64,000 bases of DNA from an uncultured Algibacter sp. (lineage in GTDB: Bacteria > Bacteroidota > Bacteroidia > Flavobacteriales > Flavobacteriaceae), in NCBI GenBank assembly GCA_947499935.1, contig CANMQH010000001.1, positions 62,001-126,000 of the forward strand, given 5' to 3'. The notes below the pieces were generated by a model. It made no database searches. It had not been told where the DNA came from and saw only the letters and a program-made list of their open reading frames with translations. Positions 43,859 to 52,993 of the stretch are shown here, one piece after another. A program made the position numbers and the translations under genes. How positions within the stretch are numbered: the first letter of the stretch is position 1; the number at the start of each line of letters is the position of its first letter.

Positions 43859-44359
43859 TTAAATACCCATTTTCTTTTTTACATCAGCTAAAATATCTGT
43901 TCCATCAGCTACTATTAATGTAGCTCGGTCTAATACATAGTTATAACCTTGAGCTTTTGCTACTTCGTTAATAGCTTTCATAGCAGCTTCTTGGATAGGC
44001 TTAAATAACTCAGCCTCTTTTTTAGCCAAATCTTTTTGAGCATCTGCTCTAAATTGTTGGATACGTTGTTGCTTTTCTTGCAACTCTAATATCCTTTTTT
44101 GGTTTTCTTCATCTGTTTTTGTTGTTGCTTCTGCTTCGTATTGCTTTTGCAAGTTTTGAAGTTCTGTAACAGAGTTTTGTATATCTGTTTGGTATGTTTT
44201 ACCTAATGTTTCTATTTCGGCTTGTGCAGCTTTAGCGGCTGGCATAGACACGATTAATTCTTGAGTATTGATATGAGCAACTTTACTTTGTGCTTGAGTA
44301 AAACCAATGCTACCTAGGCATAATGCAGTTGCTAATAATAGAGTTTTAAATTGTTTCAT
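43859..44359 (-). CDS. OmpH/Skp family periplasmic chaperone (short)
   Basis: 166 residues with a signal peptide (cleavage near TQAQ, about 24) and the Skp tentacle pattern: a beta start KVAHINTQELIVSMP, a long Gln/Glu/Lys coiled coil (about 45-120) and the closing KAQGYNYVLDRATLIVA. Skp holds unfolded outer-membrane proteins for the BAM complex; bamA lies two genes upstream. It is the second of a tandem OmpH pair. Confidence 0.9.
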   Translation of the reverse strand: MKQFKTLLLATALCLGSIGFTQAQSKVAHINTQELIVSMPAAKAAQAEIETLGKTYQTDIQNSVTELQNLQKQYEAEATTKTDEENQKRILELQEKQQRIQQFRADAQKDLAKKEAELFKPIQEAAMKAINEVAKAQGYNYVLDRATLIVADGTDILADVKKKMGI

Positions 44360-44396
44360 TTTAAATAGTATTAATGTTAATGGTGTTTTTAATTAT

Positions 44397-45371
44397 TTAA
44401 TTGTTTTTGTTTATAGTGTCTTTAGCTTTTTTACGGTCTTCTAAAATTTTCTTTTTTCTTGCTTCTAAAGCTTTTCTCCTAGCTTCTCTTTCAACTAATT
44501 TTTTCTGTCTATTTTCTTCAATAAGCTGTTCTCTAGTTTTTGTTTCTCCGCTTGGTTTGGCTTCATTTGCTGTATTTTCATCAGCCGTATTAGTTGGTGT
44601 TGTTTTTCCCTCTTTATTGTTAGCTCGCTCTTCTAACGTTTTTTGGCGTCTTTCTTTAGCCGCTTTAACTTTTGCTTCTCTTGCCGCAAGTTTTTCTTTT
44701 CTTGCTTTTTCAATAGCACTTGTTCTCGCCTTTTTCTTATCTTCTAAAGCTTTTTGTCTAGATTCTAATTCCTCGTTTATTTCAGGAATAATGTCTTCTT
44801 TTTTAGCCGCTTTTCTATCTGCTTTAGATTGTGCTTGTTTACGTTTAGATGTTCTGGTAATACTTCTCAGTATTTGCTCGCTTAAATCGTATCTTTTAGC
44901 CGAAAACAGCATAACAGCATCAGATGATTTATCAAAAATAAAATCATACTTTTTACCTTCAGCCATATCTTGCACTGCTGCAAAAATTTGATCTTGTACA
45001 GGTTGCATCAATTGCTTTTTTTGAATAAACAAATCGCCATTAGGACCAAAGCGTTTTTGTTGATAATCTAATATCTCGTTTTCTTCAAAAGTTATATCTT
45101 CTTCGCGCTCATCAATAAGCTCTTTTGTTAATAATGCCTTTTCGTTGCTTAAATCTTTCCGCTTTTGCTCAATGATTGATAATTTAGAACTAATCTCTGT
45201 TTTCCATTTTTCAGCTTTATCATTTAATTGTGATGTGGCTTCTTGGTACTCAGGTACATTCTCTAAGATATATTCGGTATCTATATAAGCAATTCTTACA
45301 CCACGTTGCGCATGTGTTGAAAGGCTTAGCATACAAATTAATGTCAATAAAAAAAGAACGTTATTTTTCAT
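44397..45371 (-). CDS. OmpH/Skp family chaperone with long charged C-terminal tail
   Basis: 324 residues. The first half (about 22-170) is Skp-like with a signal peptide (cleavage near THAQ) and the pattern IAYIDTEYILENVPE ... KKYDFIFDKSSDAVMLF. The second half (about 175-324) is an unusual Lys/Arg/Glu/Ala coiled-coil-like extension (KARTSAIEKARKEKLAAREA, RQKKLVEREARRKALEARKK), low in complexity. It is close in sequence to its downstream neighbour only in the core. Bacteroidota commonly have two OmpH proteins after bamA. A minus-strand -7 box is at 45453-45460. Confidence 0.87.
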   Translation of the reverse strand: MKNNVLFLLTLICMLSLSTHAQRGVRIAYIDTEYILENVPEYQEATSQLNDKAEKWKTEISSKLSIIEQKRKDLSNEKALLTKELIDEREEDITFEENEILDYQQKRFGPNGDLFIQKKQLMQPVQDQIFAAVQDMAEGKKYDFIFDKSSDAVMLFSAKRYDLSEQILRSITRTSKRKQAQSKADRKAAKKEDIIPEINEELESRQKALEDKKKARTSAIEKARKEKLAAREAKVKAAKERRQKTLEERANNKEGKTTPTNTADENTANEAKPSGETKTREQLIEENRQKKLVEREARRKALEARKKKILEDRKKAKDTINKNN

Positions 45372-45452
45372 CTGTTTTAAATATTTTATAATTTATGGCT
45401 TATAAATTCTAAAATGACAGATGATTTTTTCTGCCTTTTCGAATCTTATCTT

Positions 45453-45460
45453 CAAAACTA
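45453..45460 (-). promoter_or_regulatory. -7 box for the OmpH pair
   Basis: The minus strand reads TAGTTTTG (TAnnTTTG), 82 bases before the long OmpH start codon. No clear -33 box. Confidence 0.35.
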
Positions 45461-45544
45461 ACGAATTTTAATCTTAAAAATTTTAATTCTCATGCAAATC
45501 ATTAAAGTGTTATTAGAAAATATCGTGCCAAAGTATTCTTTTGT

Positions 45545-48148
45545 TTAAAACTGCTGTCCTATTATGAAGTGTGTTTCCCAATTTCTACTTGAACCTGGTT
45601 GCCCCGGAATATCATCGAAACGATGACCAAAGTCAATACCTAATAGACCAAATGCAGGCATAAAAATACGAACACCTAATCCAGCAGAACGTTTAATTTC
45701 AAAAGGATTAAAATCTCTAAAATTATTATAAGATGCACCACCTTCTAGAAAACCTAAAGCATAAATTTTGGCTGATGCTTTTAATGTTATTGGATAACGA
45801 AGTTCTAAAGAGAATTTATTGTATATCGTACCACCATCTTGATCGGATAACGATTGGTTTGGATAGCCACGAAGTTGAACAACCTCTCTACCATCTAACG
45901 AGAAGTTACCTAAACCATCACCACCTAAATAAAAACGCTCAAAGGGTATAATACCTCTGTCGTTATTGTAGGCTCCTAAGAAACCAAATTCTACATTAGG
46001 TCTTAATACTAAGTTTTTTGTAAGTTGCGTGTACCATGTACCTTTAAAGTTTACTTTGTAAAACTCTAACCAATTAAAACGTTGCTGATCTATTTCTGCA
46101 ATCCTGTCTGTTGCATTATTAATATCATTAGGTGTACTTGTAGCGTCTCTTCTAATAGCATCATTTACTTCACGTTCATTATTTAGTGCCGTGTAATCTT
46201 CGCCATTAAATAAAGAATACGGCAAAGATAGTTTGGCGGTAACACCAAAGGTTGATCCACCTGTTGGGAATATAGGATCTACATTGGTATTGTTTCTGGT
46301 TAAACCAACAGTGTAAGATAAGTTATTGGAAAATCCATCACCAAATGTAAATAGACCCGTGTTGTAATTACTTAAGTCGTAACGCTGATAACTAACAGAT
46401 TGCGATAATGTGAAATAATCATCAGGAACAGATAATCTTCTTGCTAACCCAAAGGTTATACCTGTAATGTTAAAGCTTCTACTTTTATCGGCATTTCTAG
46501 TTTGCGGATTAAATAAAAACTGTTTGGTATGTGATATAGATGTAGAAAACTGTACTGGACGTCTACCACCTAACCAAGGCTCGGAAAACGAAAAGCTATA
46601 GGTTTGGAAAAAACGACTGGCTTGTAAACGTAGCGCTAGTTTTTGTCCATCTCCAGAAGGTATAGGTTTGTAAGCTTCTTTTTTGAAGATATTTTTTATA
46701 GAAAAATTATTAAAAGATAATCCTAAAGTACCTATAAAACCACCACCACCGTAGCCGCCTTGCAATTCTATTTGACTGGACCCCGTTTCTTTAACCGAAT
46801 ATTCCATATCTATAGTACCTTCGGCTGGATTAGGGTTAATAAAATTTGGTGTAATCTCCTGGGCATCAAAAAAACCGAGCTGACCAAGTTCTCTTACCGT
46901 ACGAACAACATTGGCTTTACTATACAATTGACCTGGTCGTGTTCGTATTTCTCTATAAATAACATGATCATTAGTTTTGTCGTTTCCTGTAACCGATACA
47001 CTATTAAAATAGGCGGGTTTACCTTCAGAAATGCGTATTTCAATATCTATAACGTTATTATCTGCACTAACTTCTACAGGGTTTATGCTTGAGAATAAAT
47101 AACCATTATTTTGATATTGATTAGTTATATCAAAAGCATCTGGTTTAGAGTTGTCTGCAATTCTTTTTTGTAACAATATACCATTATAAGTGTCTCCTTT
47201 ATTAATACGTACCAATCTATTAAGTTGTTCGTTGGTGTAAACCGTATTACCTATAAAATTGATATCACCAAAGGTATATTGCTCACCTTCATTAACATTA
47301 ACTATCAATGATATTGTTTTGTCATCATTAATAATAATGCTATCCGAAAGTATTCTGGCATCTCGATAACCATTTTCTTTATAAGTATCTATAACATGAC
47401 CTAAATCTGCTTGATATGTAGAATCTATAAATTTAGAGCGTTTTAATATTCTAAGACGATTAATTTTTTTAGTGCCCTTCATGGACTTTCTAAGTCTTTT
47501 ATCGCTCAAAACATTGTTACCATTAAAGTCTATGTTTTGAATTTTTACTTTTTCACCTTTATCAATATTTAATACCATATTAACCCTCGCGGTTTGTATG
47601 GAGTCCTTAACTTCTATAGTATTGATATGTATTTTAGAGTTGTAAAATCCTTGCTTTTGGTATTTTTTGGTTAAGAAGTTTTTGGTTGTAGTAATTAAGT
47701 TTTCTGTTACTTTAACGCCTTTATTTAACTTGTTATCTTTTATAATACTTTCTTTTTTTCCTTTTTTAATACCGTTAATCTTTAACTCATTAAGTTGTGG
47801 TAAATCAGAAAGTCTAATCTCTAAATATGCAGTATCCCCTTCAATTTTGGTCACATAAATTTCTATATCGCTAAATAATTTAGAACCCCATAATTTCTTT
47901 ATGGCTGTACTAATAGCTTCTCCAGGAATTTTTATTTCGCTGCCTTTTCTTAATCCAGAGTAGGTTACAATGGTACCATCATTAAAAGCAGTATTGCCAG
48001 AAACGCTAATTTCTCCTAAAGTGTATTTTTTACCATCATTGTAGGATACATCTTGGGCATGGATACTTAAGCTACAGGTAATAACCAGTAATGTTACGTA
48101 AAATTTTAAATAAGATATTTTAGATAGAATATTAACTAAGTTGTTCAC
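45545..48148 (-). CDS. bamA: Outer-membrane protein assembly factor BamA
   Basis: The core of the BAM complex that folds and inserts beta-barrels into the outer membrane. Starting from the GTG at 48148 gives 867 residues with a signal segment (FYVTLLVITCSLSIHAQ). It then has about five POTRA domains (first YTLGEISVSGNTAFNDGTIV, later FNGNNVLSDKRLRKSMKG) and a 16-strand Omp85 barrel with the loop-6 motif LRGYPNQ and a terminal aromatic strand ending in IGQQF. An in-frame ATG at 48256 lies deep inside uppS and would give a leader with no signal. Start choice is moderately certain. It overlaps uppS by 17 bases. Confidence 0.93.
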   Translation of the reverse strand: MNNLVNILSKISYLKFYVTLLVITCSLSIHAQDVSYNDGKKYTLGEISVSGNTAFNDGTIVTYSGLRKGSEIKIPGEAISTAIKKLWGSKLFSDIEIYVTKIEGDTAYLEIRLSDLPQLNELKINGIKKGKKESIIKDNKLNKGVKVTENLITTTKNFLTKKYQKQGFYNSKIHINTIEVKDSIQTARVNMVLNIDKGEKVKIQNIDFNGNNVLSDKRLRKSMKGTKKINRLRILKRSKFIDSTYQADLGHVIDTYKENGYRDARILSDSIIINDDKTISLIVNVNEGEQYTFGDINFIGNTVYTNEQLNRLVRINKGDTYNGILLQKRIADNSKPDAFDITNQYQNNGYLFSSINPVEVSADNNVIDIEIRISEGKPAYFNSVSVTGNDKTNDHVIYREIRTRPGQLYSKANVVRTVRELGQLGFFDAQEITPNFINPNPAEGTIDMEYSVKETGSSQIELQGGYGGGGFIGTLGLSFNNFSIKNIFKKEAYKPIPSGDGQKLALRLQASRFFQTYSFSFSEPWLGGRRPVQFSTSISHTKQFLFNPQTRNADKSRSFNITGITFGLARRLSVPDDYFTLSQSVSYQRYDLSNYNTGLFTFGDGFSNNLSYTVGLTRNNTNVDPIFPTGGSTFGVTAKLSLPYSLFNGEDYTALNNEREVNDAIRRDATSTPNDINNATDRIAEIDQQRFNWLEFYKVNFKGTWYTQLTKNLVLRPNVEFGFLGAYNNDRGIIPFERFYLGGDGLGNFSLDGREVVQLRGYPNQSLSDQDGGTIYNKFSLELRYPITLKASAKIYALGFLEGGASYNNFRDFNPFEIKRSAGLGVRIFMPAFGLLGIDFGHRFDDIPGQPGSSRNWETHFIIGQQF

Positions 48149-48872
48149 TTGTTTTCCCAAATCGTCGTTCTCTTTTTTGATATTCAATAATAGCTTCATA
48201 CAAATGTTGCTTAGTAAAGTCTGGCCACAATACGCTTGTAAAGTATAACTCGGCATATGCTATTTGCCACAACAAAAAATTACTAATACGTTGTTCCCCG
48301 CTTGTTCTTATAAGCAAATCTACATCGGGTAAATTTTGCGTGTAAAGATGCTCATTTATAATTGATTCTTCAATATTTTCGGGCGAAATTATATTATTTT
48401 TAACTTTAATGCTAATCTCTTTAACGGTATTTATGATTTCTTCTCTAGAACCATAGCTAAGCGCTAGGGTTAAAGTCATTCTAGAATTTAGTTTAGTACT
48501 GTTTATAACTTCAAAGAGTTCTTTATGTACTTTTTTAGGTAATGTTTTAAGATTACCAATAGCTGAGAGTTTAATGTTATTATCTTGCAGTGTCTTAATT
48601 TCTCTCTTTAAAGAAGAGACTAAAAGCTTCATTAAAGTTTGTACTTCTAGTTTTGGTCTTTTCCAGTTTTCGGTAGAGAAAGCATAAAGAGTTAGATTTT
48701 CTATACCAAGTTCTGCACAGGTTTCTACAGTTTGTCTTACGGATTTTGTGCCATTTTCATGCCCAAAAGCACGTAGCATACCTTGTTGTTTGGCCCAACG
48801 TCCATTACCATCCATGATAATGGCTATGTGTTTTGGTAAAAATTTAGTATGTATATGTTCTTTTAAATCCAT
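48132..48872 (-). CDS. uppS: Isoprenyl transferase (undecaprenyl diphosphate synthase)
   Basis: A cis-prenyltransferase making the C55 lipid carrier for peptidoglycan and O-antigen. 246 residues with HIAIIMDGNGRWAKQQ (catalytic Asp21), GHENGTKSVRQ, YAFSTENWKRP and the C-terminal LLIRTSGEQRISNFLLWQ and ELYFTSVLWPDF. It lies between the PorG-like gene (1 base away) and bamA (overlap), the order typical of Bacteroidota. Confidence 0.97.
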   Translation of the reverse strand: MDLKEHIHTKFLPKHIAIIMDGNGRWAKQQGMLRAFGHENGTKSVRQTVETCAELGIENLTLYAFSTENWKRPKLEVQTLMKLLVSSLKREIKTLQDNNIKLSAIGNLKTLPKKVHKELFEVINSTKLNSRMTLTLALSYGSREEIINTVKEISIKVKNNIISPENIEESIINEHLYTQNLPDVDLLIRTSGEQRISNFLLWQIAYAELYFTSVLWPDFTKQHLYEAIIEYQKRERRFGKTSEQLS

Positions 48873-48873
48873 T

Positions 48874-49563
48874 TTAATCTACACAATAGCACGGGTTTTC
48901 TCCAAATGTATACGTTAATGTGATACCAGAAAACACATACCAGTCGTTATTGTTTATATTTCCAAATTGAAATTGCTGTTGTCTTGATGCTTCACTAGGA
49001 ACGCTACCATCTAGCTCATCTGAAAATGTGTAACGTGCACCAATTTCAAGACCTAGTATAAAATTACCTAAAAAATTAGTTTTGTAACCAATGGCCATGG
49101 GTATACCAAAAGCCCAACTCGATGTGTTTTCATCGGTTTGGATGCCATTTTCAAAGTAATGATTATCATGATTTGCAACCGTAATACCAGAAAATAAGTA
49201 AGGCGTACCTAATGTTTTGCCTGAGTGTAAGTTAAAATCTATAAATGTAAATTCCATACCTAACGAAAGCTCTGTGACTTTGCTAGAAAATTCAAATCCT
49301 CTTTGAATTCGCCTAGGATCATCAGAATTTGTATCAATACCTTCAAGTTCGCTAAAAATTATTGAAGCACGGTAAGAGTGCCTTTTACTTCTGTTCCATT
49401 TATACAAACCGCCTATGGCTAATTGGTTTGGCGAGATATAATTAGTGGCTCCAACATCTCCAATAAAATTACTACCACCTACAAAAATGCCAATCTCATT
49501 AATTTGAGCGTGACTTAATTGGATGCTTAAAATGCTTAATATCAATATGGTTAAATGCCTCAT
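48874..49563 (-). CDS. porG: DUF6089 outer-membrane protein, PorG-like T9SS component
   Basis: 229 residues with a signal peptide (cleavage near LSHAQ, about 19). It is a small beta-barrel: INEIGIFVGGSNFIGDVGAT, YKWNRSKRHSYRASI, GIPMAIGYKTNFLGN, and a last strand VFSGITLTYTFGENPCYCVD. In Porphyromonas gingivalis the protein in the same position (before uppS, bamA and ompH) is PorG, an outer-membrane partner of the T9SS PorK/N ring. The family (DUF6089) and this gene order support the same identity, though the symbol is transferred by synteny and not proven. A minus-strand -7 box lies at 49581-49588. Confidence 0.78.
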   Translation of the reverse strand: MRHLTILILSILSIQLSHAQINEIGIFVGGSNFIGDVGATNYISPNQLAIGGLYKWNRSKRHSYRASIIFSELEGIDTNSDDPRRIQRGFEFSSKVTELSLGMEFTFIDFNLHSGKTLGTPYLFSGITVANHDNHYFENGIQTDENTSSWAFGIPMAIGYKTNFLGNFILGLEIGARYTFSDELDGSVPSEASRQQQFQFGNINNNDWYVFSGITLTYTFGENPCYCVD

Positions 49564-49580
49564 AAATATTCGAAAGTTTG

Positions 49581-49588
49581 CAAATATA
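49581..49588 (-). promoter_or_regulatory. -7 box for porG-uppS-bamA
   Basis: The minus strand reads TATATTTG, matching TAnnTTTG, 17 bases before the porG ATG. Confidence 0.45.
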
Positions 49589-49662
49589 ATAAATAAGATT
49601 AGACGGTTACTATTAGAAGTAAACTGTATCTGTGTAAAACAGAATTTATCTTAAATTATTGT

Positions 49663-50547
49663 TTAATTGCGCTTGTCTTCTCCCCATAATAGTTTTTTGC
49701 GAAGCGTGGTTAGAAAGCTTTCATTTAAAAGATCAATCATTTTTATTTTAAAATCTGCTTTTTTTATTTTTATAAGTGTACCATTTTCTAATGTAGCAAT
49801 TCTAGAATCTAAGGATACCAAATGGCTTTCTTCTCGACCATTAACTTTTAGTTCAATTTCTGTAGAATCTGGTATTATTAGAGGTCGAGCACTTAAATTA
49901 TGAGGTGCTATTGGTGTAATAGCAAAACTATTTGTGCTAGGCGTTATTACGGGGCCTCCACAACTTAATGAGTAACCAGTTGATCCTGTGGGTGTAGAGA
50001 TAATTAAGCCATCGCTCCAGTATGATGTGAGATATTCACCATCTAAATACGTCTCTACAGTAATCATAGAGGTCGTATTTTTTCTGCTAACAGCAATTTC
50101 ATTTAAAGCAAAATTTAATGATGTAATACCCTTGTTCTCTGGTGTGGTTTCTATAGAAAGTAAACTGCGTTCTGATATTTTGTATTTACCATCTATAATA
50201 TTTTGCATGGCTTGCTCTATAGCTTCAACAGGTATGGTTGCTAAAAAACCAAGCCGACCCGTATTGATGCCTATTATGGGTATGTCTATATCTTTAACAA
50301 AGGTAATGGCTCTTAATATAGTGCCATCGCCGCCTATGCTAACCAATAAATCGAATGAGGCATCTAAAATATCAAACGTTTTAAACGTATTGAAATCTTT
50401 AATATTAGGTGATTGTGTTGAAATTATATTAAAAAACTCTGTTTCAATATAAGCCTCAATATCTTTCTCTAATAAATAGCTAAAAAGCCTTTCTACAGAT
50501 GTAGAGGTGGTTTCATTATAAAATCGGCCAAAAACAGCAACCTTCAT
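49663..50547 (-). CDS. nadK: NAD kinase
   Basis: Phosphorylates NAD(+) to NADP(+). 294 residues with the catalytic GGDG (72-75) in SIGGDGTILRA, GINTGRLGFLA, and the NAD-binding TPTGSTGYSLSCGGP. The neighbourhood CBS-nadK-porG-uppS-bamA is common in the Flavobacteriia. Monocistronic or cotranscribed with the CBS gene (25-base gap). Confidence 0.96.
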   Translation of the reverse strand: MKVAVFGRFYNETTSTSVERLFSYLLEKDIEAYIETEFFNIISTQSPNIKDFNTFKTFDILDASFDLLVSIGGDGTILRAITFVKDIDIPIIGINTGRLGFLATIPVEAIEQAMQNIIDGKYKISERSLLSIETTPENKGITSLNFALNEIAVSRKNTTSMITVETYLDGEYLTSYWSDGLIISTPTGSTGYSLSCGGPVITPSTNSFAITPIAPHNLSARPLIIPDSTEIELKVNGREESHLVSLDSRIATLENGTLIKIKKADFKIKMIDLLNESFLTTLRKKLLWGEDKRN

Positions 50548-50572
50548 AGTGTATTTGATTTTAAAATTAAGA

Positions 50573-51232
50573 TTACATGTTTAAATATTTATTAAGATAA
50601 TCCGAACGTTCTTTTAAACTTTCTACATAACTATCTTCTTCATGTCCAGAAACAATATTGTAGCTGTATCTGCGAAAGGTTTGAATAATTTCATTTAGAC
50701 CTGTGTTTCCTATTTTTAAAGTTATTTGAACAATATCGGTGCTCATTTTAGAAATAAATGCACCAAGAATTTTACCGTCGTTAGATTCTACAATTTGGCT
50801 AATTTCACTAAAAGAATAATCATTAATACCTTTTTCTACAACCAAAACACCTCCTGCCTCAGAGAAAAAAGGCGAGTCTCCAAACAAGCTAATAATATCA
50901 TTAAGTTCATAATAACCCAAATAGGCATTATGTTCGCTTAATACAGGCATAATATTGGCAGAGTTTACTGCAAATGCCTCTAAGACATCCAGCCAAAGCG
51001 TTGTATCTCTAACAAAAAAAGTTTCTACAGCATGTTGGTATTCGCCAAGAGGTTTTTCTGCATCAAAACAATGCGCGTCAGTTTCAGAAAAACAACCTAA
51101 ATATGTTTCATTATCGTCTTGAACAGGAATGTGTGAAAATGTAAGTTGATTAAATAATAATTGCAAATCGCTTACCTTGTTTTTTCCATTTAGGGGCTTA
51201 ATATCGTTTATAACAAATTCTGAAAGTTTCAT
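50573..51232 (-). CDS. CBS-pair protein with ACT-like C-terminal domain
   Basis: 219 residues. Two CBS motifs come first (about 1-60 and 65-120: FSHIPVQDDNETYLGCFSE and NIMPVLSEHNAYLGYYELND). An ACT-like region follows (about 125-200, GGVLVVEKGINDYSFSEISQ, DIVQITLKIGN). CBS domains bind adenine nucleotides, suggesting that it senses energy or NAD(P) state. It precedes nadK in transcription by 25 bases. A regulatory link to NAD kinase is attractive but unproven. Confidence 0.8.
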   Translation of the reverse strand: MKLSEFVINDIKPLNGKNKVSDLQLLFNQLTFSHIPVQDDNETYLGCFSETDAHCFDAEKPLGEYQHAVETFFVRDTTLWLDVLEAFAVNSANIMPVLSEHNAYLGYYELNDIISLFGDSPFFSEAGGVLVVEKGINDYSFSEISQIVESNDGKILGAFISKMSTDIVQITLKIGNTGLNEIIQTFRRYSYNIVSGHEEDSYVESLKERSDYLNKYLNM

Positions 51233-51368
51233 TGGTAATTTTAATTTTATTGATTCTATTAAGCATAACCCAATTGTTTTACTGTTCTGAAATAAATTTA
51301 GGCTAAATTACTTGTTTAATCGAGTTGCAAATTAATCAAAAAATAGTATGTATGCTCGTTCTACTTTG

Positions 51369-51376
51369 TATTTTTG
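51369..51376 (+). promoter_or_regulatory. -7 box for pdxJ
   Basis: TATTTTTG matches TAnnTTTG and lies 18 bases before the ATG at 51395. Confidence 0.45.
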
Positions 51377-51394
51377 CTGTATACATATATAATT

Positions 51395-52108
51395 ATGACA
51401 AAATTAAGTGTTAACATTAATAAGATAGCCACATTACGAAACTCTAGAGGTGGCGATGTACCTAATGTAGTTAAATTTGCAAAAGATGCACAGCGTTTTG
51501 GTGCAGAGGGTATTACTATCCACCCAAGACCAGACGAAAGACATATACGATATCAAGATGCTCGCGATTTAAAACCAGAGGTTTATACCGAATATAATAT
51601 TGAAGGAAACCCTATAGATTCTTTTATAGACCTTGTTTTAAAAGTAAAGCCAACTCAGGTCACTTTGGTACCAGATGCGGTTGATGCTATAACCAGTAAT
51701 GCGGGGTGGGACACAATAAAGCACAATCGTTTTTTGGTAGATGTTATTAAGGAATTTAAAAATAACGATATTAGAACGTCTATTTTTGTAGACCCTATTT
51801 TAAAACAAATTGAAGGAGCGAAAGCAACGGGGGCAGATAGAATTGAGTTGTATACTGAGGCTTTTGCGGACCAATACAGTTTGGGTAATAAAGAGGCTAT
51901 AACGCCTTATGTTGATAGTGCTAAATTGGCAAATAACTTAGACTTAGGTATAAATGCAGGGCATGACTTGTCTTTAGATAATATTAAGTTTTTTAAAGAT
52001 AATATTCCAGATTTGTTAGAAGTTTCTATTGGTCATGCTTTAATTGCAGAGAGTTTGTATTTAGGGGTTGAAAATGTGATTCAAATGTATTTGCAGAGAT
52101 TAAAATAA
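51395..52108 (+). CDS. pdxJ: Pyridoxine 5'-phosphate synthase
   Basis: Condenses 1-deoxy-D-xylulose 5-phosphate and amino-acetone phosphate to pyridoxine 5'-phosphate. The ATG at 51395 gives 237 residues beginning MTKLSVNINKIATLRN, the usual start; an upstream TTG at 51374 overlaps the -7 box and is rejected. Signature elements are GITIHPRPDERHI, RIELYTE and NAGHDLSLDNI. An alpha/beta hydrolase follows after a 92-base gap. Confidence 0.95.
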   Translation: MTKLSVNINKIATLRNSRGGDVPNVVKFAKDAQRFGAEGITIHPRPDERHIRYQDARDLKPEVYTEYNIEGNPIDSFIDLVLKVKPTQVTLVPDAVDAITSNAGWDTIKHNRFLVDVIKEFKNNDIRTSIFVDPILKQIEGAKATGADRIELYTEAFADQYSLGNKEAITPYVDSAKLANNLDLGINAGHDLSLDNIKFFKDNIPDLLEVSIGHALIAESLYLGVENVIQMYLQRLK

Positions 52109-52200
52109 ATAGTTTTAACATCTAATAAAAATTTAGAATCATTATCAAAAAATAAGGGTAAACAAAAAATTATTTTATTGTGAAGGACGTAAGAAAAAAA

Positions 52201-52977
52201 ATGATATTACATTCAAACATTATAGGCGAAGGCAAACCATTTATAATTTTACATGGTTTTTTAGGAATGAGCGATAACTGGAAAACTCTAGGTACTCAAT
52301 TTAGTCAATTAGGATTTCAAGTGCATTTAGTAGACCAACGAAATCACGGACGAAGTTTTCATGACGATGTGTTTAATTACGAAGCTCTTTCCGAAGATTT
52401 AAAACATTATTGTGATACACATAATTTATCTAATGTTGTATTGTTAGGACACTCTATGGGAGGTAAAACAGCAATGTTATTTGCAACTGAATATCCAGAA
52501 TTGATTTCAAAATTATTAATTGCAGACATCTCGCCAAGATTTTATCCCGTTCATCATGATGCTATTTTAGATGGGTTGAGTGCATTAGATTTTGATGTTA
52601 TTAAAAGTAGAGGGGAAGCAGATAAAGCATTAAGCCACTATGTATCCGATGCAGGAACGCGTATGTTTTTATTAAAAAACCTATATTGGGTAGAAAAAGG
52701 TAAATTAGCATTACGTATAAATTTAGAAATCTTAAAAAATGAAGTTGCCGAAGTAGGAGAGGCTTTATTAGGTTGTGCAAAGTATGGTAAAGATACTTTG
52801 TTTTTGCGTGGAGACCGTTCAGAATATATTGGCGATGAAGATGAAGCTATAATTAAAAATCATTTCTCAAAGGCTCAAATAGTTACTATTGCTAATGCAG
52901 GACATTGGTTGCATGCCGAAAACCCTAAAGCGTTTTATAAGGCGGTTCAAGAATTTATTAGTGAAACTCAATTTTGA
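52201..52977 (+). CDS. Alpha/beta hydrolase (YbfF/ABHD11-like esterase)
   Basis: From the ATG at 52201, 258 residues. It has an HG-oxyanion loop (ILHGFLGMSDNWKTL), nucleophile elbow GHSMGG, an acid in the later LRGDRSEYI region and catalytic His in NAGHWLHAENP. It resembles YbfF-type acyl-CoA/ester hydrolases; the substrate is unknown. A GTG at 52180 would add seven basic residues; the ATG is more likely. In several flavobacteria this gene sits beside pdxJ. Confidence 0.87.
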   Translation: MILHSNIIGEGKPFIILHGFLGMSDNWKTLGTQFSQLGFQVHLVDQRNHGRSFHDDVFNYEALSEDLKHYCDTHNLSNVVLLGHSMGGKTAMLFATEYPELISKLLIADISPRFYPVHHDAILDGLSALDFDVIKSRGEADKALSHYVSDAGTRMFLLKNLYWVEKGKLALRINLEILKNEVAEVGEALLGCAKYGKDTLFLRGDRSEYIGDEDEAIIKNHFSKAQIVTIANAGHWLHAENPKAFYKAVQEFISETQF

Positions 52978-52993
52978 GAAGTCTGTAAGACGC

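Noticed and set aside
44401-44991. 196-codon plus-strand frame opposite the long OmpH gene
   Set aside because: It is the complement of the Lys/Arg/Glu-rich coiled-coil tail, giving an artificial Leu/Ser/Phe-rich product. The OmpH frame is clearly the real one.
48149-48256. ATG at 48256 as the start of bamA
   Set aside because: It lies more than 100 bases inside uppS and gives a leader that masks the signal peptide. The GTG at 48148 fits better.
49988-50452. 154-codon plus-strand frame opposite nadK
   Set aside because: It is antisense to the conserved NAD kinase motifs and has no recognisable domain.
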